From positions 1 to 64,000 of the IMG/VR virus record IMGVR_UViG_3300034073_001700: a stretch of DNA of 64,000 nt; one strand, 5' to 3'. The DNA is from a virus. The translations under genes and the position numbers were made by a program. Below the pieces are notes generated by a model, which did no database searches, was not told the DNA's origin, and saw nothing but the letters and a program-made list of their open reading frames with translations. Below, in pieces: positions 55,022 through 63,242 of the stretch. The number at the start of each line of letters is the position of its first letter. Position 1 is the first letter of the stretch.

Positions 55022-55170
55022 AAGAATATTTAGATGATTATGATATTGAATTTGACATACCCCGCAGTGTTAAAAGGCAAATAGAAAAAGATTATATTCA
55101 GCGCACATACTACTGGACTGTAGGCCTTGGCTGTTTAATCATAGGATTTTTATTAGGAATATTGATATGA
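55018..55170 (+). CDS. 50-residue membrane microprotein
   Basis: GTG start overlapping the previous stop (GTGA) behind AAGGAG. Acidic N-terminal part, then WTVGLGCLIIGFLLGILI span. Its end overlaps the 55167 gene. Confidence 0.65.
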   Translation: MKEYLDDYDIEFDIPRSVKRQIEKDYIQRTYYWTVGLGCLIIGFLLGILI

Positions 55171-55511
55171 CCGATGATAGTTTAAAGATTAATAAATCCC
55201 GTCCACCCTTACGTTGGTTTGCTAATATGTGTGGATCAATTGCAGGATGGGCAATTATGCGTATCTCATATCAGGATGAATTAGAAGATTTTGGATGGCG
55301 GTATAAATTACACTCAACTATTTGGAAGATAACATGGCCAGTATATTACAAGTTCGGCACATTCTATGAATTTAGTTATGATATGAGTGGAGATGGATGG
55401 AATGACTACGATGAAAATGGAATTCCCTATTGGGAAAAATGGGTAGATTGGGATTTTGAAGATGCATGGACAGGCGATGCATTTAGGATTATAAACAAGG
55501 GAGATAAATAA
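55167..55511 (+). CDS. Phage protein, unknown, Trp-rich
   Basis: 114 residues. PLRWFANMCGSIAGWAIMRISY could be a membrane-near segment; then WKITWPVYYKFGTFYEF and WNDYDENGIPYWEKWVDWDFEDAW with many Trp and Asp. No family recognised. Coupled to the membrane microprotein upstream (ATGA) and to the CDGSH gene downstream. Confidence 0.68.
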   Translation: MTDDSLKINKSRPPLRWFANMCGSIAGWAIMRISYQDELEDFGWRYKLHSTIWKITWPVYYKFGTFYEFSYDMSGDGWNDYDENGIPYWEKWVDWDFEDAWTGDAFRIINKGDK

Positions 55512-55512
55512 T

Positions 55513-55704
55513 ATGCAATGCGGATGTGGTTTTTCAACAGAATATCCAACGTGTAATGGTACACATAAGGTTGTAAAGGAAGTTAAAGATAAAATTATCG
55601 CAGCGATTGAAAATATACCTACAGAAAGCAATGGTGCACAACTAAATGCAATAGGAATGAAGATGCTTGTGATAGATGCTATCAAAAAAACAAGAGGTAT
55701 TTAG
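55513..55704 (+). CDS. CDGSH-type iron-sulfur protein
   Basis: 63 residues. Residues 3-18 fit the CDGSH 2Fe-2S motif: C3, C5, S8, P12, C14, N15-G16-T17-H18 (Asn for the usual Asp). Three Cys plus one His would bind a redox-active cluster. The C-terminal ~45 residues form a helix (VVKEVKDKIIAAIENI). CDGSH proteins in phages are rare to my knowledge. Followed by a flavin-type monooxygenase gene. Confidence 0.75.
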   Translation: MQCGCGFSTEYPTCNGTHKVVKEVKDKIIAAIENIPTESNGAQLNAIGMKMLVIDAIKKTRGI

Positions 55705-55718
55705 GGTATAATACCAAC

Positions 55719-56582
55719 ATGAAGTTTTGTTATTTTGGTGGAAATGTTTCTTTAACACAATCAAATATAGATCAACTTGAGGATGCCCATTTTGAATCAG
55801 TGCTATTTACATATAGGCAAATGCAAGGAGATTTTTTCACTACTATAGCAAGAACAATGAGGTTAGATCAAAAAATAAAATATATGGTTGCTATTAGGCC
55901 GCATGCTTTGTCAGCACAATATTTAACTATGATAAACAAATCAATCAATAGCATACAAAAAAATAGGCTACAAATTAATATCATTGCGGGACATATAAAG
56001 CCTGATGAAGTTGACTTTGGAGGAATTATTGGTGCAGTAACTGATCGTTCTTCAGTTCCAGATAGAACAGATTACATGATAGACTACATTAAAGAACTTG
56101 ACAATATGAAAAAAAATAATATTGATATTCCAGACTGTTATGTTTCTTGTACCAATAACTTTTCCTTAGAGGCAGCAGCCGAACTTGACTATAAAATAAT
56201 TTTTTCTTACAAAGATTACAAGTTTGGATATTTTTTAGATAAAAGCGTAGAAGGTCAGGAAAAGCCTGGGGATACTTTTGATTTATCTGGTAAAAAGATA
56301 ACATTGGCAATATCTCCAATCATAAGAGAGACCCAGGAAGAAATAGACAGCGAGTTTCCAAAAGATGTAATTGTTCACCTATACGGTGGCAAGTCATATA
56401 AAGATAGACCAAGATTTGCAAAAGATACAGCATATTTTACGTATGACAGGTTTGTTACTTTTATAAAAGAATTAGAAGAAAGTGGTATTAAAGAAATTCT
56501 TCTAAACGGAATACCTGAATCTGAAAGAAATAATTTAATTAGTTACGTTAAGAGGTATATAGAAGAACATGGAAATAATTAA
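55719..56582 (+). CDS. Luciferase-like (LLM) flavin oxidoreductase
   Basis: 287 residues. IRPHALSAQYLTMINKSINSI then RLQINIIAGHI is the TIM-barrel strand-helix pattern of bacterial luciferase-like FMN/F420 enzymes; VSCTNNFSLEAAAELDYKII and IKEILLNGIPESE also fit. Leaderless: TATAAT 6 nt before the ATG. Shorter than most relatives (usual ~330). Its end overlaps the oxygenase-like 56569 gene by 14 nt, so the two are made together. Substrate unknown. Confidence 0.75.
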   Translation: MKFCYFGGNVSLTQSNIDQLEDAHFESVLFTYRQMQGDFFTTIARTMRLDQKIKYMVAIRPHALSAQYLTMINKSINSIQKNRLQINIIAGHIKPDEVDFGGIIGAVTDRSSVPDRTDYMIDYIKELDNMKKNNIDIPDCYVSCTNNFSLEAAAELDYKIIFSYKDYKFGYFLDKSVEGQEKPGDTFDLSGKKITLAISPIIRETQEEIDSEFPKDVIVHLYGGKSYKDRPRFAKDTAYFTYDRFVTFIKELEESGIKEILLNGIPESERNNLISYVKRYIEEHGNN

Positions 56583-57126
56583 ATTTGAAAATGTTTTTAC
56601 TAAAGAGCAACTAAAAACAATTAAAGAAGTAATTAGTTCTTCTGAAATAGACCAAATAAATACAGAATTAGGAAGATTACAATATAAGTCACCTTTGGAT
56701 TTTCCATTTGATTTATTAAATGAAATTAATTATTTAATTTTTAAAAATTTTAACAACTTAGCATTAGGCCCTGTTTCGGTAGTAGAATATAGTGCAAAAT
56801 ATGGTAAGCCAAATTTGCCAGTACATTACGATCATGATTCAAGTGACCTGGTATTTAATTTTCAACTGGAATCAAACACATCTTGGGATATTGGCATAGA
56901 TAAAACTGTTTATAGTTTAAAAGATAATGAGGCTATCCTATTTAATCCAAATAAATACACTCATTGGAGACCGCATAAAACCTTTAAGGATGGTGAATAT
57001 GTTAAGATGATATTCTTTAGGTTTCATAATCCAACAGAAATATCAGATTATTCTCACCTTGATTTGAGTCAAGAGAATGAAATTTTTAAAGAAGTTCGTG
57101 AATTTAGGGATAGCCTGGGCACTTGA
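56569..57126 (+). CDS. Divergent Fe(II)/2OG oxygenase-like protein
   Basis: 185 residues. H-Y-D in PVHYDHDSSD, core FNFQLESNTSWDIGI, and H in THWRPHKTFKDG followed by VKMIFFRF. Outline matches the 27960 product. Coupled to the LLM gene, so both may act on one substrate. Confidence 0.65.
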   Translation: MEIIKFENVFTKEQLKTIKEVISSSEIDQINTELGRLQYKSPLDFPFDLLNEINYLIFKNFNNLALGPVSVVEYSAKYGKPNLPVHYDHDSSDLVFNFQLESNTSWDIGIDKTVYSLKDNEAILFNPNKYTHWRPHKTFKDGEYVKMIFFRFHNPTEISDYSHLDLSQENEIFKEVREFRDSLGT

Positions 57127-57152
57127 CAAATACCCCCACTCTGTTCTATAAT
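57123..57152 (+). promoter_or_regulatory. Promoter, TTGACA-N18-TATAAT
   Basis: -35 57123-57128, -10 57147-57152. The perfect -35 and -10 make it among the strongest in the window. Gives a ~30-nt leader to the 57191 gene. Confidence 0.78.
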
Positions 57153-57190
57153 TAATACTGTAAGCACACAACCTAACAGAAAGATATAAC

Positions 57191-57352
57191 ATGAGCAGAT
57201 CATTTGCAGAGGCAGTTAAGTATAACGATACATATTCATCAATGTTTGGACAAGATACAGTAATGGATCAGCCTACATGGGGAATTTTTCAAGATGCCCC
57301 CAGATTTCATGATGATTGGAACGAAGATCTATTTGAAGATGGTGAGGAATAA
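57191..57352 (+). CDS. 53-residue acidic microprotein
   Basis: MSRSFAEAVKYNDTYSSMFG, then WGIFQDAPRFHDDWNEDLFE. Acidic and aromatic. First gene of a two-gene unit with the secreted protein below, behind a strong promoter. Confidence 0.68.
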   Translation: MSRSFAEAVKYNDTYSSMFGQDTVMDQPTWGIFQDAPRFHDDWNEDLFEDGEE

Positions 57353-57354
57353 TA

Positions 57355-58569
57355 ATGAAAAAGTTAATCGCTATTGTTTTTGCAGTTTCTTTAATTGCTC
57401 CCTCGCCTGCTCAGGCTGATGATTTTTCTGACAAGACAAAGTTACAACAAGAGGCAGAGACTTTATACAGAACATCTCTTGAGCAAATTAATCAACAATA
57501 CTCTAAAAATGTTTTAGATATTAAAAATAATTATGACCTAAATTTACAAAAAATCAAAAACACTGCTGGTGTTAAAGAAACACAATCTATTTCTGACTAT
57601 AACAATGCATTGTTAAAGTGGAAAGAAGTAGATCAGGTCAAGTTAAATAATTTTAGACCATATTCATGGCCTCTTGATGCAGGGAAATCATTTACATACA
57701 CAATCAATAGTCCGTTTGTTGCGGGTGGGGTTTTGTCAGATACCTTATCTTATCAAGATGATCCTCATGCTTTTAAAAATATCTTTAATGTAGTAAATTT
57801 TGATTCATGCTATGCAAATAATACATGGGCATGTCCACAAAACAATATCTATCAACTCAAAGAAAGAGTTGATCGTAGACCAACATGGGATTTTGAAGGT
57901 ATATCAAAAGGTGCAGTTTTTCATAAAACAACAGTCGCTTCTACCATAGTTGCGTTTAATAACTCTTTATTAATTTCAGTAAAAGATGATGGATCGGCGG
58001 TACCTTTTTCAGAGTTTAGTTCTATTAGAAATAATGCAAAAACATCTTACCTTAATATGCTATCTGCTCAGTCTGAACACCAAGCATTGATTGCATCAGT
58101 AAATACCGAATATGCTAATCAAATGTCAAATGCTGAAAAGTCTAAAAATTCTTTAATTGCAAAAGCAGAGTCGGACAGATCTGGCACATTATCTTCTATT
58201 AGTTGGGTTGATAATGCTAACAAGACACTGATTTCACATTTTCCAGACAAAGTTAAGTCTGAATTGATGAAAGATGGATACTTTAAACCATTAAAGCCAT
58301 TTTATTATACTTCAAAAACTGGAAGGTATATTGTAAGTGCTACAATGATTGATAACTATACTGTAGTTGCTACGGCTGGTCCAGAATACAAAAGATATAA
58401 GTATGTTTATACAAAAAAAGAACAGGCTGATCATATCAAAAGTTCTAAAAATTTGCTAAAGAAGCAAACAAAACCATATTACGATACAATTAATCAGGCA
58501 AAATCTATGGGATGGAAGGTAGAGTGTAAGGATAAAACCCCTTGCAAAATTAAATATATCAAAAACTAA
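57355..58569 (+). CDS. Secreted protein of unknown function
   Basis: 404 residues. Signal peptide MKKLIAIVFAVSLIAPSPAQA with an AQA cut site before DDF. Residues ~25-95 form a coiled coil, ~100-210 a mixed domain with one Cys pair (SCYANNTWACPQ), then a second coiled coil and a C-terminal domain with TSKTGRYIVSATMIDNYTVVATAG. Not recognised. A phage protein sent out of the cell could block superinfection or change the envelope; it resembles host lipoprotein-like cell-surface proteins in style. Confidence 0.78.
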   Translation: MKKLIAIVFAVSLIAPSPAQADDFSDKTKLQQEAETLYRTSLEQINQQYSKNVLDIKNNYDLNLQKIKNTAGVKETQSISDYNNALLKWKEVDQVKLNNFRPYSWPLDAGKSFTYTINSPFVAGGVLSDTLSYQDDPHAFKNIFNVVNFDSCYANNTWACPQNNIYQLKERVDRRPTWDFEGISKGAVFHKTTVASTIVAFNNSLLISVKDDGSAVPFSEFSSIRNNAKTSYLNMLSAQSEHQALIASVNTEYANQMSNAEKSKNSLIAKAESDRSGTLSSISWVDNANKTLISHFPDKVKSELMKDGYFKPLKPFYYTSKTGRYIVSATMIDNYTVVATAGPEYKRYKYVYTKKEQADHIKSSKNLLKKQTKPYYDTINQAKSMGWKVECKDKTPCKIKYIKN

Positions 58570-58576
58570 GGTTTAA

Positions 58577-58650
58577 GGAGCAGTAGCCAAGTTGGTCAAG
58601 GCCCCGAACTCATAATTCGGTTATCGTAGGTTCGAGTCCTACCTGCTCTA
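58577..58650 (+). tRNA. tRNA-Met (CAT)
   Basis: 74 nt. Acceptor GGAGCAG/CTGCTCT, anticodon stem CCGAA/TTCGG around CTCATAA, T arm GTAGG-TTCGAGT-CCTAC. CAT means Met or, if the C is modified, Ile for AUA. It lacks initiator features. Confidence 0.9.
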
Positions 58651-58670
58651 CAGTGATACAATAGAATAAT

Positions 58671-58743
58671 TGATCTGTAGTTCAGTTGGTAGAACACTCG
58701 ACTGTTAATCGAGATGTCGCAGGATCGAGACCTGCCAGATCAG
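58671..58743 (+). tRNA. tRNA-Asn (GTT)
   Basis: 73 nt. Acceptor TGATCTG/CAGATCA, anticodon loop CTGTTAA, T arm GCAGG/CCTGC. All arms pair. Confidence 0.93.
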
Positions 58744-58747
58744 CGAA

Positions 58748-58821
58748 GGTCCGTTAGTTCAGTTGGTTAGAACGCTACCCTGTCACGGTAGAGGTCGTGA
58801 GTTCAAGTCTCATACGGATCG
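58748..58821 (+). tRNA. tRNA-Asp (GTC)
   Basis: 74 nt. Acceptor GGTCCGT/ACGGATC, anticodon loop CTGTCAC, T arm GTGAG/CTCAT (one G-T). Cloverleaf complete. Confidence 0.93.
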
Positions 58822-58823
58822 CA

Positions 58824-58896
58824 GAGAAGGTAGGTGCTGTATGTGTGCCAGGGAAAAGGGAAACACATGTATAGCAAGTTGCAACCCTACCTTCTC
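58824..58896 (+). ncRNA. Long hairpin RNA between tRNA genes
   Basis: GAGAAGGTAGG (58824-58834) pairs with CCTACCTTCTC (58886-58896) over 11 bp; inner arms TGTGT/ACACA extend the stem with a bulge. It is tRNA-sized and lies in the tRNA run, yet has no T loop or anticodon arm. It may be a tRNA remnant or a separate structured RNA. Confidence 0.5.
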
Positions 58897-58904
58897 CCTA
58901 TTTT

Positions 58905-58976
58905 GGCACTATCGTCTATCGGCTAGGACATCGCCCTTTCACGGCGGAAAGACGGGTTCGATTCCCGTTAGTGCTA
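58905..58976 (+). tRNA. tRNA-Glu (TTC)
   Basis: 72 nt. Acceptor GGCACTA/TAGTGCT, anticodon loop CTTTCAC, T arm CGGG/CCCG. Fits GAA-rich codon use. Confidence 0.93.
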
Positions 58977-59004
58977 CACTTTAAAGTTATGGTATTATAT
59001 AGAG

Positions 59005-59688
59005 ATGGAAAAAATATATTTAGATGAAGACAAAAAGGTTTGGATTATTGAAAACTTCCTTACCGAAGAAGAACTAAAATGGTTTAAAGAGCAAACCGAC
59101 GATGAAAATGGGTGGTACCCAACAATGAGGTCTCCATATAGAAATATATTAAATAAATTTTTAAATATCGTTCCAAGATATGACGACACTGGTAACATTA
59201 TATTCCCAGATGAAAACTCTCAAGTATTACAACTAGAAATTTTTACTAAACCTGGCGGAATTTGGGATAGACTTGAATCTGTATTGCCACCAGTATATGG
59301 AAGACATGCTACATTACAATCTTTTAAGTATATGACAGATGAAGAAATAAAGGAAGCAGTAAACGATACATTATTAAGAGAATATAAGATTAAAGTTGAA
59401 GATATAGACTTTGCTATGTACTGGCATCAAGATCCAGATGAAGAGCAGAACATAATTTGTTCTTTTAGTCTTTACCTAAACGACGACTTTGAAGGTGGAG
59501 AATTGGAATTTGCAGAAGTTCCAATCAAACTAAAGCCAAAGGCTGGGACCTTGGCCGTAATACCTGGCGGACATAAGTATCGACATAGGGTAAATAAGGT
59601 GTTAGGCCCTAATTCACGTCATACCCTATATGGAAACTCTTTTATAGATGCTTCTAAGATACCTCAAAGCACAAAAGATGACTGCTAA
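59005..59688 (+). CDS. Fe(II)/2OG oxygenase (copy J)
   Basis: 227 residues. VWIIENFLTEEELKWFKEQ, GWYPTMRSPY are shared with copy I. Iron ligands H141-Q-D143 (MYWHQDPDEE) intact, core FSLYLNDDFEGGELEF, turn KPKAGTLAVIPG and distal H in YRHRVNKVLGPNSRHTLYG with Arg. Leaderless: TATTAT 6 nt before the ATG. Directly upstream of the peroxidase cassette. Confidence 0.88.
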   Translation: MEKIYLDEDKKVWIIENFLTEEELKWFKEQTDDENGWYPTMRSPYRNILNKFLNIVPRYDDTGNIIFPDENSQVLQLEIFTKPGGIWDRLESVLPPVYGRHATLQSFKYMTDEEIKEAVNDTLLREYKIKVEDIDFAMYWHQDPDEEQNIICSFSLYLNDDFEGGELEFAEVPIKLKPKAGTLAVIPGGHKYRHRVNKVLGPNSRHTLYGNSFIDASKIPQSTKDDC

Positions 59689-59730
59689 AAGAGTGTTATA
59701 ATAATCCCATAACCCCACAGGAGGTAATTG

Positions 59731-60546
59731 ATGAAATCAATTTACGATATCGAATTGGAATCAGCCGAAGGCGTTCCACACTTTATGCAACAGTTTAAGG
59801 GCAAAGCGATCATGCTTATCAACACAACAGTTGGTTGTGGAAATGCTGGTCAAATGCAACCCATTCAATGGATACAGGAAGACCTTGCGGGAGAAGATTT
59901 CTCCGTTGTTGCAATCCCAACAAATGATTTCTGTGGCCCAAGCATTACAAAAGGCAAGTGGTCTAAAGGAATTGAAAAAGGTTTAGACTCAAAGAACTAC
60001 GGAGAAGATGTATACGGAGTTACATTCCCATTCTCACAAATGATTACATCTAATCCAGCAGAGATTCCATTAGAGGCTCCATGGCTTGGAAAAGGCCCAG
60101 GACTTAACGGAAATGGAGAGCCTTTTGGAGAAAGACACGAACTTTATTTAGAAGTTTCAGAACAAATTAAAGCAATACAGTTAAAGAAAATAGAACTTGG
60201 TATTGTAGAAAGGACAGATTACGAATCACGTTATTTAAATGAACACAACGGTGGCTTGTATATGAACTGTAACTTTGAAAAATATTTAATTGATAAGGAC
60301 GGATATGTTGTTAAGCACTATCCTTGCACAACATTAAATTATGATGTTGAAAAGACACTCAAAGAAGACCTTTTAGAAAAGGGAATTTTTGCAAAAATGG
60401 GTCCAGATAGATCCCCTTCTATTTTTGACGAAGAAAACAGAGTTATCCGTGACCACATTCAGCGTCTTATGAATGGAGAAAAATCAATTATTAATCCTAG
60501 TAATACGCTAACAGAAAAGTCTAAAGAACCACTGACAATCTCATAA
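59731..60546 (+). CDS. Glutathione-peroxidase-like protein, long form
   Basis: 271 residues. NTTVGCGNAGQMQPIQW sits where GPx has VASKCGLTPQY, with C36 as peroxidatic candidate; NFEKYLIDKDGYVVKHY is the late GPx strand with the W-N-F-E-K region. Longer than usual (~160) by an inserted central part and a tail. The expected Gln and Trp of the triad are not clear, so it may be a modified thioredoxin-fold peroxidase. Start behind GGAGG. Confidence 0.7.
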   Translation: MKSIYDIELESAEGVPHFMQQFKGKAIMLINTTVGCGNAGQMQPIQWIQEDLAGEDFSVVAIPTNDFCGPSITKGKWSKGIEKGLDSKNYGEDVYGVTFPFSQMITSNPAEIPLEAPWLGKGPGLNGNGEPFGERHELYLEVSEQIKAIQLKKIELGIVERTDYESRYLNEHNGGLYMNCNFEKYLIDKDGYVVKHYPCTTLNYDVEKTLKEDLLEKGIFAKMGPDRSPSIFDEENRVIRDHIQRLMNGEKSIINPSNTLTEKSKEPLTIS

Positions 60547-60557
60547 AAATATAAACT

Positions 60558-60600
60558 ATTTTCTCCTATGGTATACTTAATATATAGCATAGGAGAAAAT
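60558..60600 (+). promoter_or_regulatory. Hairpin that hides the gpx ribosome site and holds a promoter in its loop
   Basis: ATTTTCTCCTATG (60558-60570) pairs perfectly over 13 bp with CATAGGAGAAAAT (60588-60600). The right arm holds the AGGAG ribosome site; the 17-nt loop holds TATACT (60572-60577) with TGG before it. Transcripts from upstream would mask the ribosome site; a transcript from the loop promoter would lack the left arm and be free. Confidence 0.7.
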
Positions 60601-60604
60601 TTTT

Positions 60605-61036
60605 ATGAGCATATATGATTTATCATTTACTGATAACAATAAAAATGTTATACAGTTAAAGAATTTTGAAGGAAAAAATATATTAATAGTCAACACTGCA
60701 AGTCATTGTGGAAATACCCCACAGTATGCAGATTTACAAAAAATACAAAGTGATTCGTTGGTTGTTATTGGCTTTCCTTGCAACCAGTTTGGTAATCAGG
60801 AGCCAGGAACCAATGATGAAATTAAGGCTTTTTGTACAACTAATTACGGTGTAACCTTCCCAGTGTCTGAAAAGGTAGAGGTTAATGGTCCTAACGCTCA
60901 CCCTATATATAAGTACTGCAAAGAGGCTACTGGAGTAAGTAATATTGGATGGAACTTTGAGAAGTTTTTAATATCTGCTGATGGGTCCATCTCTCATTAT
61001 CCTACATCTTGCCCAGTATCTGATATAATAAAATAA
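60605..61036 (+). CDS. Glutathione peroxidase (Cys type)
   Basis: 143 residues, compact GPx: IVNTASHCGNTPQY with peroxidatic C35, FPCNQFGNQEPGTN with the conserved Gln, C77 in AFCTTNYGVTFPV as resolving cysteine, and GWNFEKFLI with the Trp. The pattern of a Cys-type, thioredoxin-fed GPx that reduces H2O2 and lipid peroxides. Second gene of the peroxide cassette and under a regulatory hairpin. Confidence 0.85.
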   Translation: MSIYDLSFTDNNKNVIQLKNFEGKNILIVNTASHCGNTPQYADLQKIQSDSLVVIGFPCNQFGNQEPGTNDEIKAFCTTNYGVTFPVSEKVEVNGPNAHPIYKYCKEATGVSNIGWNFEKFLISADGSISHYPTSCPVSDIIK

Positions 61037-61057
61037 CTACTAGTAGAAAGAAGCATA

Positions 61058-63142
61058 ATGTCAGAAGCAAAATGCCCATTCACAGGCAATAGCCTAACAA
61101 ACGAAGGAACATATAATAAGGATTGGTGGCCAAACCAGTTAGATTTGTCTCCTTTAAGAAAAAATTCAGAAAAATCTGATCCTATGGGAGAAGACTTTGA
61201 CTACGCTAAAGAGTTTAATAGTTTAGATCTTGATACTCTTAAGGCTGATATTGAGGAAGTTATGACTACCTCGCAAGATTGGTGGCCTGCCGATTACGGT
61301 AACTACGGCCCACTATTCATTCGTATGGCATGGCACTCTGCAGGTACATACAGAACAACTGATGGTCGTGGTGGCGCAGGAGAAGGCCTACATAGATTTG
61401 CTCCACAAAATTCATGGCCAGATAATGGTAATTTAGATAAGGCTCGAAGACTTCTTTGGCCTATTAAGAAGAAGTATGGAAAGAAGATTTCATGGGCAGA
61501 CCTCATGATTCTTGCTGGTAACGTTGCTTTAGAAAACATGGGCTTTAAGACTTTCGGTTTTGGTGGAGGTCGTGAAGATGTTTGGGAAGCAGATGATACT
61601 TACTGGGGTAGTGAAAAGGAATGGCTTGCAGACAATCGCTATAGCGGAGATCGTGAGTTAGAGAATCCTCTTGCTGCAGTTCAGATGGGTTTGATTTATG
61701 TAAACCCTGAGGGTCCAAATGGTAATCCAGATCCACTTCTATCTGCTCGTGATATTCGTGAGACATTTGCTCGTATGGCAATGAACGATGAAGAGACTGT
61801 AGCACTTATTGCTGGAGGACATGCATTTGGTAAAGCACATGGTGCTGGAGATCCTAAGCATGTTGGTCCAGAACCAGAAGGTGCACCAATTGAAGAACAA
61901 GGTCTTGGATGGAAAAATTCATTTGGAAAGGGTAATGCAGAAGATACTATTACAAGTGGTATCGAAGGTGCATGGACTCCAACTCCAACAAAGTGGGATA
62001 ACACCTACCTTAAACTATTATTTAAGTATGACTGGAAGCAGGTAAAGAGTCCTGCTGGTGCTACACAATGGATTCCCACAGATGAGTCTGCTGCTAATTT
62101 AGTTCCAGACGCACACGTTGAGGGTAAATTCCATGCTCCAGTTATGACAACTGCAGACTTAGCACTTAAGTTTGATCCAGAATATGAAAAGATTTCAAGA
62201 CGATTCCTTGAAGACTTTGACTATTTCTCTGATCAATTTGCTCGTGCCTGGTTTAAGTTGACGCATAGAGATATGGGTCCAATTGCAAGGTATCTTGGTA
62301 AAGAGGTTCCTGTAGAAGAACTAATTTGGCAGGACCCAGTTCCTGTATCAATTACAAAGGATATTGATGTAGAGAGTATTAAGAATAGAATTAAATCTTC
62401 TGATATTCCTATGTATCATTTTGTCTATACGGCATGGGCTTCTGCGTCTACCTTCCGCAAAACAGATAAGCGTGGTGGTGCAAATGGCGCTCGTATACTA
62501 CTTGAGCCACAGCGTAGTTGGGAAGTAAATGATAACTCAATAATTTCTAGCGCTGTTGATTTCCTTAGCACGGTTCAAAAAGAACATATGATTTCTATGG
62601 CAGATTTAATTGTTCTTGCTGGATGTGCAGCAATCGAAAAGGCTTCTGGAGAAAGAGTTAAGGTTCCATTTACTCCTGGTCGTGGAGATGCAACTCAAGA
62701 GCAGACCGATGTTGAGTCTTTCAAAGTTCTTGAACCTATCGCAGATGGCTTTAGAAATTATTTAGGAAAAGGCACTACAGTTCCTTCAGAAATTTTGTTG
62801 GTAGAGAAGGCTAATATGCTAAATCTAACCCCAGTAGAGATGGTTGTTCTTCTTGCTGGAATGAGAACATTAGTGATTGATACACTAAATAATGGCTATC
62901 TGATTAGTCTTTTGTCTGGACAAATTTCTTGGAAGCAAACATCTATTGATAATTTCCAAGGATATGTCAACGGAGAACTAGTTGGTAATGCAACTCGTGT
63001 TGATCTGATTACTGGATCAAACTCAGAACTCCGTGCTATTGCAGAGGTATATGCTTCTGACGATGCAAATGATAAGTTTGTGTCTGACTTTGCTAAAGCA
63101 TGGAATAAGGTAATGATGCTTGATAGGTTTGATGTCAAGTAA
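61058..63142 (+). CDS. katG: Catalase-peroxidase KatG
   Basis: 694 residues, both halves present. Breaks down H2O2 as catalase and peroxidase (EC 1.11.1.21). Active-site R89, W92, H93 ([12 protein letters not shown]), heme ligand H255 ([10 protein letters not shown]), and the W92-Y214-M240 adduct needed for catalase activity are all there. Each lies 15 residues before its counterpart in the tuberculosis enzyme (R104, W107, H108, Y229, M255, H270). The C-terminal copy ([20 protein letters not shown]) lacks heme ligands as usual. AGAAAGAAG before the ATG; 21 bp after gpx. Confidence 0.97.
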   Translation: MSEAKCPFTGNSLTNEGTYNKDWWPNQLDLSPLRKNSEKSDPMGEDFDYAKEFNSLDLDTLKADIEEVMTTSQDWWPADYGNYGPLFIRMAWHSAGTYRTTDGRGGAGEGLHRFAPQNSWPDNGNLDKARRLLWPIKKKYGKKISWADLMILAGNVALENMGFKTFGFGGGREDVWEADDTYWGSEKEWLADNRYSGDRELENPLAAVQMGLIYVNPEGPNGNPDPLLSARDIRETFARMAMNDEETVALIAGGHAFGKAHGAGDPKHVGPEPEGAPIEEQGLGWKNSFGKGNAEDTITSGIEGAWTPTPTKWDNTYLKLLFKYDWKQVKSPAGATQWIPTDESAANLVPDAHVEGKFHAPVMTTADLALKFDPEYEKISRRFLEDFDYFSDQFARAWFKLTHRDMGPIARYLGKEVPVEELIWQDPVPVSITKDIDVESIKNRIKSSDIPMYHFVYTAWASASTFRKTDKRGGANGARILLEPQRSWEVNDNSIISSAVDFLSTVQKEHMISMADLIVLAGCAAIEKASGERVKVPFTPGRGDATQEQTDVESFKVLEPIADGFRNYLGKGTTVPSEILLVEKANMLNLTPVEMVVLLAGMRTLVIDTLNNGYLISLLSGQISWKQTSIDNFQGYVNGELVGNATRVDLITGSNSELRAIAEVYASDDANDKFVSDFAKAWNKVMMLDRFDVK

Positions 63143-63154
63143 TAAGTAGGGGTT

Positions 63155-63226
63155 GCCTCCTTAACTCAGGGGTAGAGTACCCGCCTTGTAAGCGGGTTGT
63201 CGTAGGTTCAAATCCTACAGGAGGCT
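63155..63226 (+). tRNA. tRNA-Thr (TGT)
   Basis: 72 nt. Acceptor GCCTCCT/AGGAGGC, anticodon loop CTTGTAA, T arm GTAGG/CCTAC. Reads ACA codons. Separate from the main tRNA run. Confidence 0.93.
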
Positions 63227-63242
63227 CTGATATAATTTAATT

